From assembly GCF_028657195.3 (NCBI RefSeq), contig NZ_JANCPR020000001.1:62001-126000 (forward strand): a DNA stretch of 64,000 bases, written 5' to 3'. The DNA is from Streptomyces iconiensis (GTDB taxonomy: Bacteria > Actinomycetota > Actinomycetes > Streptomycetales > Streptomycetaceae). Of the stretch, positions 26,996 through 35,008 are shown piece by piece (positions within the stretch are counted from its first letter, which is position 1; every line of letters starts with the position of its first letter). The position numbers and the translations under genes were made by a program. Below the pieces are notes generated by a model. It did not search any database. It saw only the letters and a list, made by a program, of their open reading frames with translations, and was not told the origin of the DNA.

Positions 26996-27729
26996 CAGCA
27001 CCCGTCTTCCTCGCCGACAGCGCCCTGCTGCGCGAGGGCACGGTTGTACTGGAAGGCCCCGAGGGCCGGCACGCCGTCTCGGTACGGCGGCTGCACCCCG
27101 GCGAGGAGGTCGTCCTCACCGACGGTTCAGGAACCGGCGCCTATGGCACGGTCGTTGCCGCCGAGGGCAAGGACCACTTGAAGATCGCCGTAACCGCCGT
27201 ACGCACCGAGCCCGAGCCCACCCCGAGGATCACCGTGGTCCAGGCGCTCCCCAAGGGAGACAGGGGAGAGCTGGCCGTGGAAACCATGACCGAGACCGGC
27301 GTGGACGCGATCGTCCCCTGGGACGCCGCACGCGGCATCACCCGCTGGAAAGGCGAGCGGGGCCTCAAATCCCTCACCAAGTGGCGCTCCACCGCCAGGG
27401 AAGCCGCCAAACAGGCCCGCCGCCTCCGCGTCCCCGAGGTCCACGACCTCGCCTCCACGAAACAGGTGGCCGCCCTCCTCAAGGACGCCTCCTTCGCCGC
27501 CATCCTCCACGAAGAGGGAAGCGAACCCCTGGCCACAACCCCCCTCCCAGACTCCGGCGACCTGATCCTCGTGGTGGGCCCCGAAGGCGGCATCTCCCCC
27601 GAAGAACTGGACCTGTTCACCACAGCAGGAGCGGGCGCCTTTCGGCTAGGCCCGAGCGTGTTGCGTACGTCCACCGCCGGTACGGCCGCCGTGGCCCTTC
27701 TCCTAGCCCGTTCGGGCCGATGGTCCTGA
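26992..27729 (+). CDS. rsmE: 16S rRNA (uracil1498-N3)-methyltransferase RsmE
   Basis: 245-residue SPOUT methyltransferase that methylates U1498 of 16S rRNA in the assembled 30S subunit. The N-terminal PUA-like domain (GPEGRHAVSVRRLHPGEE) is followed by the knotted SAM-binding domain with LILVVGPEGGISPEEL and LGPSVLRTSTAGTAA. GTG 26992 is chosen because it overlaps the upstream stop (GTGA) and gives MTAPVFLADSALL; the longer frame upstream is a shadow. Confidence 0.94.
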   Translation: MTAPVFLADSALLREGTVVLEGPEGRHAVSVRRLHPGEEVVLTDGSGTGAYGTVVAAEGKDHLKIAVTAVRTEPEPTPRITVVQALPKGDRGELAVETMTETGVDAIVPWDAARGITRWKGERGLKSLTKWRSTAREAAKQARRLRVPEVHDLASTKQVAALLKDASFAAILHEEGSEPLATTPLPDSGDLILVVGPEGGISPEELDLFTTAGAGAFRLGPSVLRTSTAGTAAVALLLARSGRWS

Positions 27730-28123
27730 GCGGAGCCCTAGTTGCCCCTCACCTGACGGTCACCGCCCCCCAAGTGCCCCCCCACATCGCTGGCTACCAC
27801 TACTCCGTGGCTTGTCGCGCAGTTCCCCGCGCCCCTTGCGGGGCCCCCTTCAACTCCAGGGCTGGTCCCGATACGGCCGGGGGAGTCCAGAGGGTGGGGG
27901 TCCCCCCGGACGAAGTCTGGGGGAGGAGCCCCTTTTGGCGGGGGGCCGTCGGGGGGCGGAGCCCCCAGACGCCCGGCCGGCGAGGCCAACGGGGAAAGGG
28001 GCGAAGCCCCATATACAGATTGAACGGACACACACGTCCGGGGCGCCGGGCCGCACACACCGAGACCCGGCGACCACACCGGTACGTCGCCAGCCTCCCC
28101 GGGAGGGGCGATAGCATCCGCAC
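27730..28123. repeat. Intergenic region with dispersed Streptomyces-type repeats and hairpins
   Basis: No gene is supported. At 27808-27837 (minus orientation) lies a 30-bp element also found at 35851 and 57915. Next to it GCCCC-TTGC-GGGGC forms a hairpin, and further on (27888-27980) several C-run/G-run hairpins such as GGGTCCCCCC and GGCGGAGCCCCC occur. These probably end the rsmE transcript. The promoter of the HIT gene must be in the last ~100 bases, which look ordinary. Confidence 0.6.
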
Positions 28124-28648
28124 ATGGCTGGAGAACCCCAGGCGGACTGCCTGTTCTGCAAGATCGTGGCCGGTGAGGTCCCGGCGACCGTGGTCAGGGA
28201 AACGGAGACGACGGTCGCGTTCCGCGACATCAACCCGCAGGCGCCCACCCACGTACTGGTGATCCCGAAGGCGCACCACGCGGACGCCGCCTCACTGGCA
28301 GCCGCGTCCCCCGAGGTGCTGGCCGACGTGATGTGCGAGGCGCGCGAGGTCGCCGTACAGGAGAAGCTCGCGGTAAGCCAGAACGACCCGACGACACACG
28401 GCGACAAGGGCACACACGGCGACCCGACGACACACGGCGGCCAGGGCGCACACGGCGACCAGGGCGCACACAGCGGCCAGGGCGCACACAGCGGCCAGGG
28501 CGCACACAGCGCCAAGGGCACACACGGCGGCGGCCCCGGCACGGGCTACCGCGTGGTGTTCAACACAGGCTCGGGCGCAGGCCAGACCGTCTTCCACGCG
28601 CACGCCCACGTCCTCGGCGGCCGTGGACTCGAATGGCCCCCCGGGTAA
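28124..28648 (+). CDS. HIT-family nucleotide hydrolase with collagen-like repeat insert
   Basis: 174 residues; members of this group hydrolyse nucleoside phosphoramidates or dinucleotides (HinT-like). N-terminal CLFCKIVAGEVPA with the zinc-site Cys residues, then FRDINPQAPTHVLVIPK, and the catalytic histidine triad FHAHAHVLGGRG (His158, 160, 162). Relatives are about 115-125 residues long. The extra length is an insert at about residues 87-137 made of hexads such as GAHSGQ, a Gly-x-y collagen-like pattern, encoded by near-perfect repeats at 28382-28534. It sits in the loop between the second helix and the strand before the triad, so activity may persist. Six bases separate it from rnz. Confidence 0.9.
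   Translation: MAGEPQADCLFCKIVAGEVPATVVRETETTVAFRDINPQAPTHVLVIPKAHHADAASLAAASPEVLADVMCEAREVAVQEKLAVSQNDPTTHGDKGTHGDPTTHGGQGAHGDQGAHSGQGAHSGQGAHSAKGTHGGGPGTGYRVVFNTGSGAGQTVFHAHAHVLGGRGLEWPPG
28382..28534 (+). repeat. In-frame 18-bp tandem repeats inside the HIT gene
   Basis: About eight units related to GGCCAGGGCGCACACAGC (18 bp, with variants GGCGACCAGGGCGCACAC and GGCGACCCGACGACACAC) run through the HIT reading frame, coding Gly-x-y triplets rich in His, Gln and Thr. Neighbouring 3' units are nearly identical, which indicates recent slippage or unequal crossing-over. Confidence 0.85.
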
Positions 28649-28654
28649 CGGACG

Positions 28655-29578
28655 TTGTCAGCACGCGAGTTGGTGGTGCTGGGTACCGCGAGCCAGGTAC
28701 CGACCCGGCACCGCAACCACAACGGCTACGTCCTGCTGTGGGACGGCGAGGGCATCCTCTTCGACCCCGGCGAGGGTACGCAGCGCCAGATGCTGCGTAC
28801 CTCCGTCGCGGCGCACGACCTGACGCGGATCTGCCTGACGCACTTCCACGGCGACCACTGCCTGGGCCTGCCGGGCGTGATCCAGCATCTGAACCTGGAC
28901 CGGGTGCCGCACCCGGTGACCGCCTACTACCCGGCGAGCGGGCAGCGTTACTTCGACCGGCTGCGCCATGCCACCCCGTACCACCGGACGGCGACGCTCA
29001 ACGAGCACCCGGTCGAAGGCCCCGGCGTCCTGGCCGAGGCCGGCCAGGGGCGAGGGCTGCCGTTCACGCTGGAGGCACGCGAACTGTCGCACCGTATCGA
29101 CACGTTCGGGTACCGCCTGGTCGAGCCGGACGCGCGCCGCATGCTGCCGGAGCGGCTGGCGGCGCACGGGATCTCGGGGCCTGACGTGGGCCGTATCCAG
29201 CGGGCAGGCGAACTGCGGGGCGTACGCCTTGAGGAGGTCAGCGAGCCGCGCAGGGGGCAGCGGTTCGCCTTCGTCATGGACACCCGGCTGTGCGACGGGG
29301 TCTACGCGCTGGCCGAGGGCTGCGACATGCTGGTGATCGAGTCGACGTTCCTGCACGAGGACGCGGAGCTGGCCGACTACTCGGGACACCTGACCGCGTT
29401 CCAGGCGGGCCGGGTGGCAGCCGAGTCCGGGGTGCGGCACCTGGTGCTCACCCACTTCTCGCAGCGTTACACCGACGCCTCCGTCTTCGGTACCGAGGCA
29501 CGGGCCGCCGGTTTCGAGGGCGAGCTGACGGTGGCCGAGGACCTGACCCGCGTCCCCGTACCCAAGCGCGCGGACTGA
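28655..29578 (+). CDS. rnz: Ribonuclease Z
   Basis: 307-residue tRNA 3'-processing endonuclease of the metallo-beta-lactamase fold. It shows [17 protein letters not shown] at the N-terminus, [11 protein letters not shown], the metal motif [13 protein letters not shown] (HxHxDH), the Asp of VMDTRLCD, and [10 protein letters not shown] near the end. It removes 3' trailers from tRNA precursors lacking encoded CCA. The start is TTG 28655, six bases after the HIT stop, because the product then begins [13 protein letters not shown] like relatives. It is likely co-transcribed with the HIT gene. Confidence 0.92.
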   Translation: MSARELVVLGTASQVPTRHRNHNGYVLLWDGEGILFDPGEGTQRQMLRTSVAAHDLTRICLTHFHGDHCLGLPGVIQHLNLDRVPHPVTAYYPASGQRYFDRLRHATPYHRTATLNEHPVEGPGVLAEAGQGRGLPFTLEARELSHRIDTFGYRLVEPDARRMLPERLAAHGISGPDVGRIQRAGELRGVRLEEVSEPRRGQRFAFVMDTRLCDGVYALAEGCDMLVIESTFLHEDAELADYSGHLTAFQAGRVAAESGVRHLVLTHFSQRYTDASVFGTEARAAGFEGELTVAEDLTRVPVPKRAD

Positions 29579-29723
29579 GGGCCCGCACGGGCGCACGGCC
29601 TGGCACGAGCGGACGGCCGCACGGCGGCCCACGCAACGGCGCAGGTCAGAGGACCAGAGGGGGGCCGGAGGAGGGCCGGTAGGCCGAAACAGGGCACGCG
29701 CGCGGGGGGCGTACGATTCCCTG

Positions 29724-30737
29724 ATGTCCCACTCCAGCCCCGCGCGGCCCCTCCCCAAGGCCGAACTCCACCTGCACATCGAAGGCACCCTCGAACCGGC
29801 TCTGGCCTTCGCCCTCGCCGAGCGCAACGGCATCACGCTTCCCTACGCCGACGAGGACGCACTGCGCCGTGCGTACGACTTCGAGGACCTCCAGTCCTTC
29901 CTGGACCTCTACTACGCGCTGATGGCGGTCCTGCGTACCGAGGACGACTTCGCCGAGCTGGCCGACGCCTACCTCGCGCGCGCCGCCGCGCAGGGCGTAC
30001 GGCATGCGGAGATCTTCTTCGATCCGCAGGCGCACACCGCGCGCGGTGTCCCGGTCGGCACGGTGATCGAGGGGCTGGCGCGGGCGCTGGACGAGGCCGA
30101 GGAACGGCACGGCATCTCCACCCGGCTGATCCTGTGCTTCCTGCGTGACGAGTCGGCCGAGTCGGCGCTCGCCACGCTGGAGGCGGCACGCCCGTATCTG
30201 CACCGTGTCACCGCCGTCGGCCTGGACTCGGCAGAGGTGGGGCACCCGCCGTCGAAGTTCCGCGAGGTGTACGAGAAGGCGCACGAGCTGGGCCTGCGCA
30301 AGGTCGCACACGCGGGCGAGGAGGGGCCGCCCTCGTATGTGTGGGAGGCCCTGGACGTGCTCGGCGTCGAGCGGGTCGACCACGGGCTGCGCTGCGTGGA
30401 GGACCCGGAACTCGTGGACAGACTCGTACGCGACCGGATGCCGCTGACCCTCTGCCCGCTCTCCAACGTCCGCCTGCGCGCCGTGGACACGCTGGAGAAG
30501 CACCCGCTGCCCGACATGCTGCGCCGCGGCCTGATGGCCACCGTCAACTCCGACGACCCGGCCTACTTCGGCGGCTACGCGGACGACAACTTCACTGCCG
30601 TACGGGACGCGCTCCGGCTCGGCGAGGAGGAGTTGCGGACGCTGGCACGCAACTCCTTCCTCGCGGCCTTCCTCGACGACGAGGAGGAGCGCAGGGCGCG
30701 CTACCTCGCCGAGGTGGACGCGCACACCTTCGTGTGA
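29724..30737 (+). CDS. Adenine deaminase (adenosine-deaminase superfamily)
   Basis: 337-residue zinc amidohydrolase. Residues 11-22 (PKAELHLHIEGT) hold the first two zinc His; VAHAGEEGPP carries the next His and the catalytic Glu; RVDHGLR and SDDPAYFGG supply further ligands. The signature ELHLHIEGTLEP together with VGLDSAEVGHPPSKF and SDDPAYFGGY matches, as I remember it, the bacterial/fungal adenine deaminase branch rather than true adenosine deaminase, whose motif is usually HxHLDG. It would convert adenine to hypoxanthine in purine salvage. Automatic annotation may call it adenosine deaminase. It is monocistronic and convergent with the dehydratase gene. Confidence 0.87.
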   Translation: MSHSSPARPLPKAELHLHIEGTLEPALAFALAERNGITLPYADEDALRRAYDFEDLQSFLDLYYALMAVLRTEDDFAELADAYLARAAAQGVRHAEIFFDPQAHTARGVPVGTVIEGLARALDEAEERHGISTRLILCFLRDESAESALATLEAARPYLHRVTAVGLDSAEVGHPPSKFREVYEKAHELGLRKVAHAGEEGPPSYVWEALDVLGVERVDHGLRCVEDPELVDRLVRDRMPLTLCPLSNVRLRAVDTLEKHPLPDMLRRGLMATVNSDDPAYFGGYADDNFTAVRDALRLGEEELRTLARNSFLAAFLDDEEERRARYLAEVDAHTFV

Positions 30738-30744
30738 GCCGGCG

Positions 30745-30763
30745 GGCCCTCGTGCGAGGGGCC
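30745..30763. terminator. Hairpin between convergent genes
   Basis: GGCCCTC-GTGC-GAGGGGCC (one bulged G) fills the 40-bp gap between the adenine deaminase and dehydratase stops and can act in both directions. Confidence 0.5.
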
Positions 30764-30777
30764 GGGCGTCCCGGCGG

Positions 30778-31794
30778 TCACTGCGCGGCGGGGCTCCCCA
30801 TGACCTCAAGGAAGCGCTCCAGGCCGATGTTGCCGCCGGAGATGATGACGCCCACGCGGTCGGGCAGATTCTCGACGCGGCCCGTGAGCAGCGCTGCCAG
30901 ACCGGTGGCGCCGCTCGGCTCGACCAGCATCTTCAGCCGCTCGAAGGCGAACCGCATCGCCGCGCGCAGCTCGTCGTCGCTCACCAGCACCACGCTGTCC
31001 ATGAGCCGCCGGTTGACGGCGAAGGTCAGCTCACCCGGTGTCACGGCGCCCTGCCCGTCCGCGAGGCTGTGGGGCACCGGGATGGTGACCCGGTGTCCTG
31101 CGGCCAGCGAGCGTGCCGTGTCGTCGCCCGCCTCCGGCTCGACGCCGATCATCCGGATGCCGGGCCGCAGCGCGGTTGCCGCGGTGGCGCAACCCGCCAT
31201 CAGCCCGCCGCCGCCCACGGGTACGACCATCGCGCCGAGGTCGCCCACCTCCTCCAGCAGCTCCAGCGCCGCCGTGCCCTGGCCCGCCATGGTGGGCAGG
31301 TAGTCGTAGGGCGGGATGAGCGCGAGACCGCGCTCCCGTGCGATCTTCTCGCCGATCTCGACGCGGTCCTCGGTGTAGCGGTCGTAGGCGACGACCTCGG
31401 CTCCGTACCCTTCCGTCGCCGCCCGCTTGGCGGCCGGAGCGTCCTCGGGCATCACGATCACCGCGCGGCTGCCCAGTTCGCGCGCCGCGAGCGCGACGGC
31501 CTGCGCGTGGTTGCCCGACGAGTACGCGACGACGCCCCTGTCGAGCTGCTCGCGGGAGAGCTGGACCAGTGAGTTGTAGGCACCGCGGAACTTGAAGGCG
31601 CCCATCCGCTGGAGGTTCTCGCACTTGAGGAAGACCTCGGCGCCCACAGCCTCGTCCAGCGTCCGCGAGCGCACCACGGGGGTGTGGTGCGCGACGCCCT
31701 TGATGCGCGCGGCTGCGGCGCGTACGTCGTCGAGTGTGAGCCTGGCTTCCGTCGGTTCGGATGAACGGGTGCTGCTGGCGCGGTCGTTGCTCAT
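30778..31794 (-). CDS. PLP-dependent threonine/serine ammonia-lyase
   Basis: 338-residue fold-type II PLP enzyme. FLKCENLQRMGAFKFRGAYN contains the Schiff-base Lys (FKFRG), SSGNHAQAVALAA follows, the Gly-rich phosphate cradle is VPVGGGGLMAG, and the C-terminus has ISGGNIGL. It is catabolic-sized, lacking the C-terminal ACT regulatory domains of biosynthetic IlvA. Threonine to 2-oxobutyrate is the usual reading, but serine racemase or hydroxyaspartate dehydratase activity cannot be excluded by sequence alone. ATG 31794 lacks a good ribosome site. Confidence 0.83.
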   Translation of the reverse strand: MSNDRASSTRSSEPTEARLTLDDVRAAAARIKGVAHHTPVVRSRTLDEAVGAEVFLKCENLQRMGAFKFRGAYNSLVQLSREQLDRGVVAYSSGNHAQAVALAARELGSRAVIVMPEDAPAAKRAATEGYGAEVVAYDRYTEDRVEIGEKIARERGLALIPPYDYLPTMAGQGTAALELLEEVGDLGAMVVPVGGGGLMAGCATAATALRPGIRMIGVEPEAGDDTARSLAAGHRVTIPVPHSLADGQGAVTPGELTFAVNRRLMDSVVLVSDDELRAAMRFAFERLKMLVEPSGATGLAALLTGRVENLPDRVGVIISGGNIGLERFLEVMGSPAAQ

Positions 31795-31980
31795 CCGGCG
31801 AACGTACCCCACGGCTACCGGGCTCGCGCCGGGGCACCGAGCGCACCGGCCGGCCCGCCCCGTGATCGTGATCCGGCGGAAACGGGACCGTTCCTCACCC
31901 GCACGACGCGGACGAGGCGCCTGTGGTGCCGCGTCCTGCGCGTGCAGTACCGCGTCCCGCGCGCGCCTTACCAGTAGGAG

Positions 31981-32949
31981 TCAGAAGCCGAGGCGGCGTA
32001 GCTGCTTGGGGTCGCGCTGCCAGTCCTTGGCGACCTTCACATGCAGGTCGAGAAAGACCGGGGTGCCGAGCAGCGCCTCGATGTGCTTGCGCGACGTCGT
32101 GCCGACGTCCTTGAGCCGCTTGCCCTTGGGGCCGATGACGATGCCCTTCTGGCTGGGGCGTTCGATGAAAAGGTTGGCGTGCACGTCCAGGAGCGGGCGG
32201 TCGGCCGGGCGGTCCTCGCGCGGGACCATCTCCTCCACCACGACGGCGATCGAGTGCGGCAGCTCGTCCCGTACGCCCTCCAGCGCGGCCTCACGGATCA
32301 GTTCGGCGACCATGACCTGCTCGGGCTCGTCGGTGAGGTCGCCGTCCGGGTACAGCGGCGGGCCCTCGGGCAGATGCGGCACGAGCAGATCGGCCAGCAG
32401 CCCCACCTGGGAGCCCTCCGTCGCGGAGACGGGGATGATCTCCGCCCACTCGATACCCAGCTCCTTGCCGAGCTGGTCGACGGCGATGAGCTGCGCCGCG
32501 AGGGTGTCGCTCTCCACGAGGTCGGACTTGGTGATGACGGCGAACTTGGGCGTCTTCTTCTTCAGCCCGGCCAGTTCGCCCGCGATGAAGCGGTCTCCCG
32601 GGCCGAGCTTCTGGTCGGCCGGGATGCAGAAGCCGATGACGTCGACCTCGGACCATGTGGTGCGCACGACGTCGTTGAGCCGCTCGCCCAGGAGCGTACG
32701 GGGCTTGTGCAGCCCGGGGGTGTCCACGAGGACGAGCTGCGCCTCGGGCCTGTGCACGATGCCGCGCACCGTGTGCCGGGTGGTCTGGGGCCGGTTGGAG
32801 GTGATCGCGACCTTCGTGCCGACCAGCGCGTTGGTGAGCGTCGACTTGCCCGCGTTGGGGCGGCCGACGAAGCAGGCGAAGCCGGAACGGTGCGGGGTCC
32901 CGGGCTGTGCGTCTGCGATGGCGCCGGCGGCCTCGGAGGATGCGTTCAT
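31981..32949 (-). CDS. era: GTPase Era
   Basis: 322-residue GTPase needed for 30S subunit maturation. G1 is GRPNAGKST (residues 29-37), G2 lies around QTTRHTVRG, G3 is DTPGLHKP, G4 gives ITKSDLV, and the C-terminal KH domain (FIERPSQKGIVIGPKGKRLK) binds the 3' end of 16S rRNA. ATG 32949 (MNASSEAAGAI) is chosen with GGTGG upstream; ATG 32958 is an alternative. A cytidine-deaminase-like gene lies 164 bp upstream on the same strand, the usual Streptomyces neighbour. Confidence 0.95.
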   Translation of the reverse strand: MNASSEAAGAIADAQPGTPHRSGFACFVGRPNAGKSTLTNALVGTKVAITSNRPQTTRHTVRGIVHRPEAQLVLVDTPGLHKPRTLLGERLNDVVRTTWSEVDVIGFCIPADQKLGPGDRFIAGELAGLKKKTPKFAVITKSDLVESDTLAAQLIAVDQLGKELGIEWAEIIPVSATEGSQVGLLADLLVPHLPEGPPLYPDGDLTDEPEQVMVAELIREAALEGVRDELPHSIAVVVEEMVPREDRPADRPLLDVHANLFIERPSQKGIVIGPKGKRLKDVGTTSRKHIEALLGTPVFLDLHVKVAKDWQRDPKQLRRLGF

Positions 32950-33113
32950 GACCACCATTCTCCCCGATGCGGGGAGGGCGCCGGTCCGGCGCCCTCCCGG
33001 AGCCTCCCGGGACCAGGGAGTGTGCGGCCAGTGGCACTGCGTGCGCGCCATGCGGGCTACCTACGCTCGCTGTGGCCTTCGGTGTTCCCTGCGCATGCGC
33101 TCTCCGCGGCGCT

Positions 33114-33476
33114 CTACGTGTGTGTCGTCGAGCGGTGCGTGCCGTCGGGGCCCGCGAGCAGTACGGAGGTCGCGGGGCCGCCCAGGTCGCGCACAGCGGC
33201 CAGGTCCTCGGCCGTCACCTCGTCCGCCTCGGAGACCACGGCAGCCGCCTCCAGCGAGGCCGCACCCGAGGCGACGGCCATCGCCACGGCCGTACGCAGC
33301 GCGGAGAGCTGGAGCGAGGGCAGCGCGACCGACCCGGCGACGTAGGTACGCCCCGTCTCGTCGCGTACCGCCGCGCCCTCCGGCACCGCGTTACGGGCCC
33401 GCGCGCTGCGCGCCAGGGTGAGGATCTTGCGGTCTTCCGGGTCCAGCGCCTGCTCGGCGGTGCTCTGGTCACTCAT
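33114..33476 (-). CDS. Cytidine-deaminase-like protein lacking the zinc site
   Basis: 120 residues with the outline of a cytidine deaminase (RNAVPEGAAVRDETGRTYVAG, then LSALRTAVAMAVASG and the end TSVLLAGPDG). The catalytic H/C-A-E motif is replaced by SALRTA and there is no PCxxC; the protein has no Cys at all, so it cannot bind the catalytic zinc. It is probably the conserved non-catalytic deaminase-fold protein found next to era in streptomycetes. ATG 33476 gives MSDQSTAEQALDPEDRK. Role unknown; a structural or ribosome-assembly link with Era is a guess from position. Confidence 0.75.
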   Translation of the reverse strand: MSDQSTAEQALDPEDRKILTLARSARARNAVPEGAAVRDETGRTYVAGSVALPSLQLSALRTAVAMAVASGAASLEAAAVVSEADEVTAEDLAAVRDLGGPATSVLLAGPDGTHRSTTHT

Positions 33477-33632
33477 GGGCGCGAGCATATGTGGTCGGCG
33501 TACACGGCGTTCAGCCCACCGGTCCGTCGGCGTACCCGTCCCCGTCACGGTCGGCCGCCGCAGCGCCCGTACGCGATGACAGGCGCCGCTCCCGGTCGTC
33601 CCGCCCGTCCTCACCCGTTCCCTCGTCCGTCC

Positions 33633-34445
33633 TCAATCGTCCCGCGCCGCCGGGGCCTTGGGGGTGGGGGTCGCGCCATCTGTGGCCTGCTGGAGGCGGT
33701 CAGCCGACTTCTTCAGCAGGTCACCGGCGAGCTTGGGGTCCTTGCCGTCGACGTTGAGCGTGACCACTCCGGTCGTGCTCTGCCCCACCCGGGCCAGCGC
33801 CAGGTCCAGGGTGAGGGTGGAGCCGTCGGCCGGCCCGCCCTTGGCCTTGCCGCTCGCTCGTACGCCCGCGCTCTCGTCGCCGGCCGAGGGCAGCTTGAGC
33901 TTCGAGGTGGAGAAGTCAACGGTGACCTTGTTGTTGTGCGTGGTGAACTTGGTGCAGCTGTCGCTCATCTTCTTGAACATGCTGAATGCCTGCTTCGTCC
34001 CGGAGCCGTCGTACGAGGCGATCCGGTTCGAGGCGTAGGGCCCCTTGCTGCTCTTCTGGTAGGAGCGGGAGGCGTCCGTCTTCGCCTCCTGGCCGTCGAT
34101 GTCGCCGCCGAACGCGTCGAGGAGCTGCTTGCAGTTCCTGTCGTGGGTGCTCAGGTCGTCCGGGGAGTCCCCGGCGGCCGTGGTGTCGTCCAGGTCGGCC
34201 TGCGACCAGCCCGAGGGCAGGTTCCCCTCCGCGAGCAGCGCCATGGTGGCCTGCTTCTCGGCCAGCGCCCGCCCGTTGCCCTGCGCGGGGGTCTTGGAGG
34301 CCGGCTTCGAGGCGGACTTCGACGGCGAGGGCGAGTCGTCGTCGGAGCCGCCGTATCCGCCCCCTTTCCCGTCGTCGCCGCACCCGGCGGCGAACAGCGC
34401 GAAGGCGGCCAGCAGGGCGGCGGAGGTACGGCGGACATGGAGCAT
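33633..34445 (-). CDS. Secreted lipoprotein, function unknown
   Basis: 270 residues. The signal peptide LHVRRTSAALLAAFALFAAGC ends in a lipobox-like AAGC, so the mature protein should be anchored to the outer face of the membrane. A Gly/Ser/Asp linker and Ser-Pro-Lys repeats (SPSKSASKPASKTP) follow, then a globular part with two Cys (DRNCKQLL and SDSCTKF) that may form a disulfide. The fold resembles small PknH-sensor-type or LppX-like extracellular domains only loosely. ATG 34445 is chosen as the only start giving a signal peptide. It lies alone on the minus strand. Confidence 0.78.
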   Translation of the reverse strand: MLHVRRTSAALLAAFALFAAGCGDDGKGGGYGGSDDDSPSPSKSASKPASKTPAQGNGRALAEKQATMALLAEGNLPSGWSQADLDDTTAAGDSPDDLSTHDRNCKQLLDAFGGDIDGQEAKTDASRSYQKSSKGPYASNRIASYDGSGTKQAFSMFKKMSDSCTKFTTHNNKVTVDFSTSKLKLPSAGDESAGVRASGKAKGGPADGSTLTLDLALARVGQSTTGVVTLNVDGKDPKLAGDLLKKSADRLQQATDGATPTPKAPAARDD

Positions 34446-34590
34446 GGTGGCTGCCTTTCCGGAACGGGGGTACGGAGGAACACGGCACGCGTACCCCGTA
34501 TCCCTCCCAAGCCACCAGCCTCTGTACGAGTCCGCGACCCCACGGGCCCCGAACGGATGACGGGCGCCCCGCACCGGTGCGCCGCGCCGC

Positions 34591-34953
34591 TCACGGGCGG
34601 TCGAGCAACAGCCGTTCCGCGCGGGGGAGTCCGGCCACCACCAGGTCGTAGGAGTCCTCGATCATCTCGCGCACCGTCCGCTCGTCCAGGCTGCCGTCGA
34701 GCGTGACGGTGTTCCAGTGCCGCTTGTTGAGGTGCCAGCCAGGCGCGACCGCCGCATGCGCCTCCCGCAGCCGCAGCGCGATCTCCGGTTCGCACTTCAG
34801 GCTCACCGTCAGCGGCCGGGAGTCCAGCGAGCTGAACGCGAAGATCTTGGCGTTCACCTTGAACGTCGACAGCTCGGGATTCCCCGGGAAGGGGAAGTCC
34901 TCCCAGGCCCCGTTGAGTTCGATACAGCGCGCTCTGAGCTCCTCCGGCGTCAT
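34591..34953 (-). CDS. MmcQ/YjbR family DNA-binding-like protein
   Basis: 120 residues of the CyaY-like MmcQ/YjbR fold: N-terminal MTPEELRARCIELNGA, central FKVNAKIFAF and LTVSLKCEPE, and the typical ending HLNKRHWNTVTLDGS-DERTVREMIEDSYDLV. Family members are small, often wrongly named DNA-binding; the biochemical role is unclear. It is divergent from the methyltransferase gene (55 bp between starts). Confidence 0.87.
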   Translation of the reverse strand: MTPEELRARCIELNGAWEDFPFPGNPELSTFKVNAKIFAFSSLDSRPLTVSLKCEPEIALRLREAHAAVAPGWHLNKRHWNTVTLDGSLDERTVREMIEDSYDLVVAGLPRAERLLLDRP

Positions 34954-35008
34954 ACGCCCAGCGTAGAGCGGCCGTCCCGGGCACCTGCCGGGCGGGCGCG
35001 GTGCGACG

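Noticed and set aside
23534..27001. 1155-codon minus-strand frame across hrcA, dnaJ and the nitronate monooxygenase
   Set aside because: Shadow frame: the plus strand carries three strongly recognisable genes with ribosome sites and a CIRCE operator.
28382..28534. CRISPR-like array
   Set aside because: The repeats are short, contiguous and in frame inside a protein gene, with no spacers; no cas genes are present anywhere in the window.
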